The translations under genes and the position numbers were made by a program. The notes under the pieces are model-generated. The model was not told where the DNA came from. It did not search any database and worked only from the letters and a program-made list of their open reading frames with translations. A stretch of DNA of 22,062 bases from Plakobranchus ocellatus. Its lineage: Eukaryota; Mollusca; Gastropoda; Plakobranchidae. Positions 9,501 to 18,500 of the stretch are shown here, one piece after another (within the stretch, counting starts at the first letter, position 1; every line of letters starts with the position of its first letter). The stretch lies in contig BLXT01001660.1 of NCBI GenBank assembly GCA_019648995.1, positions 27,831 through 49,892 on the forward strand, in the 5' to 3' direction.

Positions 9501-12500
9501 AGTAGAGGAAAACTGGAGGTTTGCAGGGAGCCAAAGGAAAAAAAAAACAAGTCAAAGGAGTAACTTCCAGCTTTAAATGGCATAACTGGCCTACATATGC
9601 ATTAAAATAATTCAAAAAGGAAACTTCAACATACTCAGCCATTTTGAACCTAAGAATGTAAACAAACACAAAAAGTACTTTATTTCATTTATATTGCGGC
9701 AACACAGAAATCAAGATGTTTTTTTTTTTCTGTCACAAAACTGTACACACATATTTTAGGCTAAAAGGTAATCTTTTGTACATGAAATCATAGGTTTCTG
9801 CACATCTGTTTTAAATGTACAGCATAACATTACACAGTTTGCTATCTTTCCCATATTAAAGGAGAGTATAACTAAAACTAAATGAAAAGAGAATCCCTGT
9901 GTGGAAGCAATTAAATAGAAAAATCCTTGCGCAAAAAGCTCATGATAAAAAATATCTGGTTTAATGATAGGCCAGAACAGTCTTTTAACAAATGTTTGTG
10001 TAAAACAACTCATATAAATTTTTTTAAGATGTACATGTTCTGCAAATGAGCATGCAAGCCTTTACCTCATCTACCAGGAGAACAACAGGATCAGATCGTG
10101 GCTGTGGATGTCTAAACATATTGTCTAAAATGTTGGCAGCATGATCAGCTGTGGCCTTCATTCCTGTCAATGCCTGCAAAAAAAAAAAAAAAAGAAGGAG
10201 AAAAAAGATATGTAGGGCTAAAAATTTAGCAGAGTTGAAGAAAGAATTTCAGGCATGTCATGCATTTATTTTATTTGGTTTTTTTAAAGCAAATCATAGA
10301 TACAACTAGTATATTAATCTCAAGGTTTTTAGATTACTGCTGACAGTGGAGGTCCATTATCACTCTATGGATGGTCTGGAATGATGACTAATCCTTTTTT
10401 TTTAATCAGTTGAGTTGCAACATTGTTTCATACTGTTGGGACTAGTGTAGTTATGTTTTGATTTTAGCTGAGCATAGTTGGGTATTTAGTGTAGCGGGAG
10501 TGTGGTTGTGTTTTACGTCATTAATTTGGTGTGTGTGATTGGTTGGTTAGGCCACGTGACAACTGCAAGTCGGACGGAGCTACACATTGGCGGGATTTCT
10601 GGAGCAGTGGAATCATTCCTATTTTATTCCTTGTACTGAACAGTCGTGGACGGTCCTGGCTGCAAGTTGTAGCAGATTTGTCTGACTGCAGAAGATATAT
10701 TTTAATCTTCCTACCACCTTTATTATCGCATAGAAGTGGCGATTCAATTTATATTATATTTTACTTGAGGCTGTGAGCCTATCCAGACTGCTGGCACAAG
10801 ATTGGCCCAAGTCTACGAATTAATGTTTCTCCTGTGAAATGGAGGTAAAACTTTATGACTATTATTGTACTAGCTTCTCTCATGTAAGGGCTAGAGATCT
10901 GGAGCTCTTAAGAACTATATTTTGCTGTGACTGTTTGAATAAGAGTACTTTGATATGGCTATGATCAGAAGTAACTATTTAAAAATGTGATATTCGATCT
11001 AACCTGAGATGAGGACATAAATATATGAACATTCCTATGAACATTAATATTTACCCTACTGCTCGCAACAAGTTCTACGGACAAGGATCGTCATTGGATT
11101 AAGTAGTTAGAGGCGTGTGCATGTGCGAGTGATGAGAGTGGGGATTATATCTATTTGTTGTATCTATAAGGCTTATTGATCTATGAAGTAGTTGTCTAGG
11201 AGAGTTTCCTCGGGGGTGGATTAATCTGTGTTAACTTTATTTAATTGTATAATTACCTAATCTTGTAACGCTTAGCAGATTACTTTGTATTGTCCCACCT
11301 GCGTGCGTTGACATTGGTATTTGGCTCACCTCGTATCTATCTGTCTTCTTTGTGTGACTTTCCTACTTCTTTATATATTTATTACTTTATGATAATATAG
11401 TTTCTTTTGTCGCCTATCCTGGTGTTCTGCCTTTTGATTGTGTGAACCTCTTGTGCAGTCGATGTAATTAAGTTATTTACTGTGGTTGTTGTTTACGTTG
11501 TGTTTGCCCTCAACACAAACAATGCAAAAGTCAATCACTTGCCACCTGATGCTGCTAGTCAGAGAGGAATGGAATTACAATTAAAATAAAGATTTTTGTG
11601 TCAAGACTCACCTTGAGGATTTCTACGTATGCCTGTCTCGGCTCAGTCACTCTCATTCCGTTTACTTCAACAAATTTAAAATTCTGAAGATTTCCCTCAT
11701 CTCTCTCTGCTTCTAAGACTTTGATCACCTCTTTTACTGTAGCTGTTTTTCCTGTGCCGGGCACCCCAGAGATGTACATGCACCTTTATAGTATGAAAGA
11801 AACAGTCATTTTAAAACAGATTGACACAATGGTTTTCAGTTTAAAATTTTTATGCTTTATATGAAATTATCATATTTTATGCTTATGAATGAATCTGCGA
11901 TAGTTAATGTTTATAATTATAGTGTTACTTCTGCATTAAAGTATGCTTTTTCTCCAAAAGCATCTCTCATCATGGTTAGTCTCTTAATTTCAACTTAAAT
12001 ATTCCTAACATTTGACCAAGAGAAGTTATCAAGTGTACGACTCCTGCTTGATTGACTTACCCACCGGTGCCATCAATAATTTTACTTTCCACGAAGCCAA
12101 AAATATCAGAAAACTCTTTTTCCCTGCAAGGGAGAGAATCTGGTACAGCTGAAACGTGCAGCCTTGAGAGAAATTATAAAGAAAGATATAGAGATTTTCC
12201 AATCTTAACAAAAAACTGTCACAGAAAATCAAAGCTGCAAAGGATTGCATGAAAGAAAAGAAAGATTGTTATAAATTTATTTTGATTTAAAGATAAACTT
12301 TTCTTCTTTATTGTTACCATTGGTTATAGGTTTATGTCTATTCAAAACAGCTCAAATATCACCTGGCTATTGTTCATCGATAAACTGATCTTTAATTTAT
12401 CGACCTACTGATTGATTACTCATACTTAAAAATCAAACATGATGATTCGCAGAACTTAAGTTGAAAGAAATTACTTATGATACATAACTAAAGAAAAATT

Positions 12501-15500
12501 GGTTGAACTAATTTTGATTTACATTCAGTACACTGAAGTAAGACCTCTACCTTGTTCTTGCCTCTTCTAGATCATTAGCTGTTAATGGCTTAGGTTCATG
12601 GCGGGATGGAATATTGGGCATGGACCGTGGAGTGCCCTGGTACACACAAGAGAAAAGCAAAAAAAGAGAATGTTTTGGCAATTACATGTAGCAAAAATCT
12701 TTTAAACATGATTCTAGAAATCAGAATGAGAACTCTAACCCATTATTCTATGCAGAATATGAAAAAATGATGATTAAATAGTGGATGAAGGCGTACATCT
12801 TTACTAAATTCTCACATTTTAAGCATTTTATATATTCACATTTTTTTTTTAAGTAAGACATAGTATAAGCGTTGTTCAATCTATACTAAATACATAACAT
12901 AAGCTTTGAATATTTTTTTTTTAATTTTTTTTATAAGAGAAGGAAAAATATGCTTGAACTTTGTGTATGCCCTTTGTATTCACAAAAAAATAATTTTTTC
13001 ATAAACATCTAAATGATCATTTTTTATTTACTTCTTTTGTTTATTATCTCTCCACATTGACATTTCATTTTGTCATTTTTTTTTCTATTTCGAAGATTTT
13101 TCAAAAAGTCTTTCATTGCAATTTTATATATCTACCTTTTCCTATATTTTGCCTCTTAATTTAAAGTGGTGCACAGGCCATTTACCAAAGATCACAATAT
13201 CATTCTATATATCACTTGTGTAAACAAATGGTTCAAGATTTGTCCATTCTTTCCAATCCATGCCTTAATCTCCCTCCTACACGCATAGGGCGAAGTAGAT
13301 CACCAGAAATTATCATCTCGATACGGCATTGTCACAGGTTGCTATTCATAAAATCTAGGTGTGAAAAATCACACGCAAAATACAGCAGGTGTGAGAAATA
13401 TAGTTTCATTCTGTGATTCGTGAAACCTATGAATGTTTTTGAAGCGATTCATTGTTTGTGTGATTAAAGGCATTGTTTTTCAAGTTGGATGATCTTGCAA
13501 GCAAAAAATTCGCTAGTATCTAATCCAAGAGTTCTTGCTTCCCTCTCGTCACTGTAAATTCATAACAGGGCTCATCAAAAGGCAGAGTGTGAATAGATGC
13601 AGATAATGAATTTTTTTGGATACACTCTAAAACTCTCTTTGTCTCTTAGCCTATTTGAATCAAATCCTTATTAGCAAGACACTTTTCCACTCTCATCAGC
13701 CACACATTCTTTTGGCAAAGTGAATAAAGAGTGGTGGCTTAGCTTTCTAGATTGCCTTCCAATGCCTCTTCCAGCACGTCACTGGGGCCTACTTCCTTAT
13801 TGGCTCTGATATGTCGAACAGCATTTAACAACTCTTCTTCTATGAAGGCTCAAGAGCAACCTCCAGATCTTCCTCTGCTGAGAGAAAATTATGAGGCTGA
13901 CTGTCCATTATTGTGGTAGTGCTCAATTTAACAAGTTCTTAAAATGTTCCTTCCCTCTGACTGTCCCAACAAATTCATAAAAGAAGATTTCACACTGAAT
14001 CTTAGGTAGATCTACTGGTTGAAAGTTGTTTGAAAACTTTCATGTGTGATATGTGTTTCTGTCACATTGTCTTTTGCTGCTCTATTTCTATCATCTAGCT
14101 TCACGCCATACACATTTGTTTGCTTGCACTTTTTTACACAACTTTACAAAATCTATGTTAGCATATAGAAAATATGTTCCTACACAATTCTGTCCATTTA
14201 TATTGTGTGTTTGAAGTTCTCTGTTACCTTTTGAGCCAAAAAAAATTTTGAATACGTTCTAAGGCAAAATTATTGACGGCAAATTGTGCACCATTTACTC
14301 TGGTTGTCTCGCAAATGGGTAATATAATAAGCATGGTCCTTTCAGTAAATATTAAGAGATAGAGAGAGAGAGAGAGAGAATGAGAGAGGGAGAGGAAAGA
14401 GAGAGATGTTCTATGACAGTGAAAATGTGAGCAACAAGAATGAAAACTTACTTTAGGGGTTTTGGGAGTCCTTTTCACCTTTGGAACTAATTTCTTTGTC
14501 TTACTAAAAGGTTTTCCTTTACGACGTTGCCATTTTGGAGATTCGTCACTCTCATACTCTTCACTTTCACTGCTTTGATCATCCAAACTGACTGATTCCT
14601 CTGAATCGCTTAAAAAGGATGCAAAACTGGAATGACATAAAAACAGTGACATGAATTAGAGAGAGTCAAGTGAGTTTGCGCTGTGCTTTGTTCATATGAT
14701 GACACTACAACTTAAGATGTCTCTTCCATTGCATTACAGTACTGTAATGCATGATGTCCTTGTGGAAAGGTTTAAAGCTGTTTCTTTTTAATTGCAGGCT
14801 AAGATGCTGCAAAGCTGGAATGACACAAGAACGATGAGCTAAGTTAGCAATGCAAGAGTTTGTGCTGTGCTTTGCTGATATGGCAACAATATAACACTAC
14901 AGCAGAACATGTCTATTCCATTGCATGTGAATTTTATAATTCATGATCTCCTTGCAGCATGAAAAGATTTTACCTTTTCTCAAGCCAAACACATACACTT
15001 TTGATACAAAATACAAATTCCTATTTCCTGGACTTCAATTATGTTTCCTTTGTGTGTATGTATTTTCCACAAGGGCTTTTAGAGTTTGTTAGGTTTTTTA
15101 TCAAATAATAAATCAAAAAGAGAAGGAAGGGTGATTTATTATCTTAATAGTAGAGATATGTTGGAATAAAAACAGACAGAAAAATTCCAAAATAGATCTA
15201 GAATCTGTATGACACAAAACATTATCATGCAGCTTAACTTAATGACGACTGCCTGTATAATTTAAAATATTGTTACATTCAGAACCAAATCATAAGAAAA
15301 TTTGAATTTGCAATAAAAAAATTTAAATTACTCAGCATTACCGTGGTTCATAAATAGAAAAGGAAAAAAGCAATTAATAATATAATATTAAGTTTCTTTT
15401 AATTCATAATAATAGCAAAATCTTATGAAAATACTGTTTGTCATTACCTATAAGCTTCATCTTAAATAAAAACGCATAAATAGGAAAGAGAGGGTAAGGT

Positions 15501-18500
15501 CGCTTACAAGGTGATTGTGAAGTGCACAAAATAATAAACTATAATAAGGACACCAATGAGATAAAACAGCCATTTAGTCAGACTGGCAATGAATGATAAG
15601 ATGGTGTGTCATGTGTGCATCTACACCTGATATTTTGACAAATGAGCTCCAGGCACATATAAGCCCTGGTAAAAAAAAAAAAAAACACCCTTTAAAATTT
15701 TCTTACCTTTCATAAGAATTAAAACTAGCAATTTCAATACTTAAAATGAATAATGTTTATTTTTTTTAATCACGTGAAGATAAAGATGTAAAATTGCACC
15801 ACCAATAGTCAAAAATGCAATATATTCACTGCACAAGACTAGACATTCATTTAGGAATCAGTTACAGTCATGCTAAAAATGTTATGTACTCTTAGCACAC
15901 CACCTTTTAATAGCCCCATCCCAAACACTGGCCCATGTACATACAGTCTTCTGGAGAAGATCTACAACCACAAGCCACTTCAGTAAAACTATAAAGTAAG
16001 GCCATACATATTTTGTTTAATCTGCATTAAGACCTATCAAATTCAATATGTGTCCAACAATTTACATTCCCAGAGGACAAGGCAAAGAGAAGTTCAGCTT
16101 TTCCTCCAGTTTTCTATATGCAGGTCTACTAACAGTGGATGGCATTTCATGCAATAATTATATTAGGGAAGAGGGCTTGATTTCCTAGGCAGATTTGATG
16201 AGACATCAATAACAAGTTTAAGTGAAAAAATGAGCTAGTAGGGGCTGGAAAAAACAGCAAAGCATGCCATAAAAAAGAGTGAAGTCATGGAATTCTTACC
16301 TTTTTTTCTGATTAGTGGCTTTCTTTGATTTATTAAAGTTGCTAGTAAGAGTCTCTTCATCATCACTGTCACTCTCATCCATTACTTTTTTCTTCAAAGC
16401 TGCTGCCCTTTTGGGAGTGCTCCGTGTTGGAGTTGCTGATGTTTGCTCCATGTCTTTTGTCTTTTGAGACAGCAAGTGAAATGACTTTGATGGTGTCCTC
16501 TTTTCATTTTTAGTACGTCTTTGGGTCAGTCTATTTGGAGTTGTTTCATATTTAGCTGGAGAACTATCAATGTCTGGAGAGTATCTTTGTGGATTGCGAG
16601 AAATGCGACCACTGCTGCGAGCATTTGAGGGTAGAGCCTCAGAAAACTTTTTCGGTACATTAGCAAAGACATCTTGTTCATCATTGTTATCAAGTACTAG
16701 AGGCGACATTGGTTTCTTTTGGCGCTTACTTTTCACTGCAGCTTTATGTAAATCAGATCCAAAAATCTGAGGCATGTCTTCTAACTTACTAAATAGACCA
16801 ACAGATAGCTTGCGCCTACCGTCATCCAGGCTTTCTGGTGTTTTATCAGAACCTCTTCTAGGAGCGTCAGGAGTTTTTACAAGTTCCTCATATTCTGGAG
16901 CCTCACAAATGGATCTTCTCCGCTGCGGTGAATAACCTAGTCGAGCAATGGAAGGGTGTTTTTTAAGACCTCGCCCACTTGGCAGTCTAGGTTTAGGGCT
17001 CTCAAGTTCCTCAGACGACCCTGAAGATGAAATATCATTATTTTTAGCTGCCTCAGCACACTTTTGCAAATGCCTTGTTAAGCTTTTGCCAAGACCATTC
17101 TTAGGGGACTCTGTGTTGCCATTTTGCTGCTCTTTTACTTCTCTTGGTGACATTCGCAAAGCTTCAGATTTTTGCCTTTTAGGTTTAGTTTTACATTCGA
17201 TTTCACTGTCGCTTACTTCACTGTCATCGGTCCTAAATCTTTTGAATCTGGCTCGCTCCTTAGATTTTCTTGAGATCTGCAAATTTCCATTCTCTCTCTC
17301 AGAGCAAAAAATACTTCTCTTTATCTCTCCATCAACTTCATCTTGAGGGCGTGTAACAGATGAAGTGTCACTGTCCAAATCAGAATCACTCAAAACCATA
17401 TTGACAACTGTCTTCTGACTAAGGCGAGCCATTGTTGATTTTGGACCTAGAATATAGAGATAAAAATCAACAGTATTGATGGAACACTAAAATAGACTTC
17501 GCCTGCAACAAATAATCAAACTTTTGTATTGGACTGCAAGAGGGCCTACTGCTTCTAAAAGATCAATTTTTTTTTTTTTATGTGATCCAAAAACATGCAA
17601 ACTATTTATTTTTTAGCCTGTAATCTAGATATATTGTAAAATAATATCCAAATTCATACAAATCTATAATTGGAGTATATTTCATTCAAATCTTGAGTCT
17701 ATAAAAGGCTGGAGACTAGATGTAGTCAGTGAAATATGAATTTGGATAACAAGGTACCAAAAAAGATGTCTAGTCATGTATATCTAACCGTCCAATCTAC
17801 ATTGGCCACAATACATAAAAGAAATCTGGGAATCTAATAAAATATGCATCTATATATAGATTAAATTTTACAATGATGAAAAACTTAAGGGTGGTACTGG
17901 TAAAAATTCTTATGAGAATATGAAGATCCTAGAACAAGAGATCAGCATCTTAATCTAGAGCCAATACATTTGAACCTGAACAAAAGCTGGATTAGATCTA
18001 CCCTACACACATTACACAAACATCAAGTAAGACCAGATCTAGACTGAGTGGAACAGCAGGTTAGAAACATTTCTCTTACTATAAATCTTTATGCTTGAGA
18101 GAAGAATATTTGTTTTTAATGAGAATAGGAGGGCACATGGAAGCTCAAGTCAGAATTTTAGTTGGAACTTAGATCTAATCCGTGATAGATCATAGAGATC
18201 TTAACAGTAACTCATGTAAATTAATTGATAAAAACTGCTTATATATAATAGCTCCATTATTTCGAAACTTCAGATTGATGATCATTGAATCTGGTATTTC
18301 CAACAAAAGTTTCTTATACACTTCAACAATATAGAGCAATGCCAATGCTTCTCTTTATCATGGAATTCTATAAGTGACATCACTCGAAAATAATTTAAAC
18401 CTAAAAGGGTGCCGAGTTCTATGGAGACCTTTAGGTCTCAGGCCTTATATGTGACCAATTTAAAGCATCCTAAGAAAAAGGAAAATCCTATGCATGCTGA

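Larger units (their letters stand above)
12637..14451 (-). other. ORC1: ORC1 intron c-d (1815 nt)
   Basis: GT at 14451-14450 (GTAAGT), AG at 12638-12637. It contains a decayed reverse-transcriptase fragment (13739-13952), a GA microsatellite (14355-14406) and T-rich tracts (12841-13090). Confidence 0.85.

Noticed and set aside
10531..10776. 81-residue + frame in the LTR-like block
   Set aside because: No similarity to gag, pol or any known family; ordinary chance frame in a less AT-rich insert.
16948..17346. 132-residue + strand open frame
   Set aside because: It is antisense to the large ORC1 exon and has no recognisable domain; a shadow of the real coding frame.
17430..17432. ATG at the start of MARLSQK as the ORC1 start codon
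   Set aside because: The frame continues upstream to a good acceptor and joins exon a in the correct phase, so this Met is internal.
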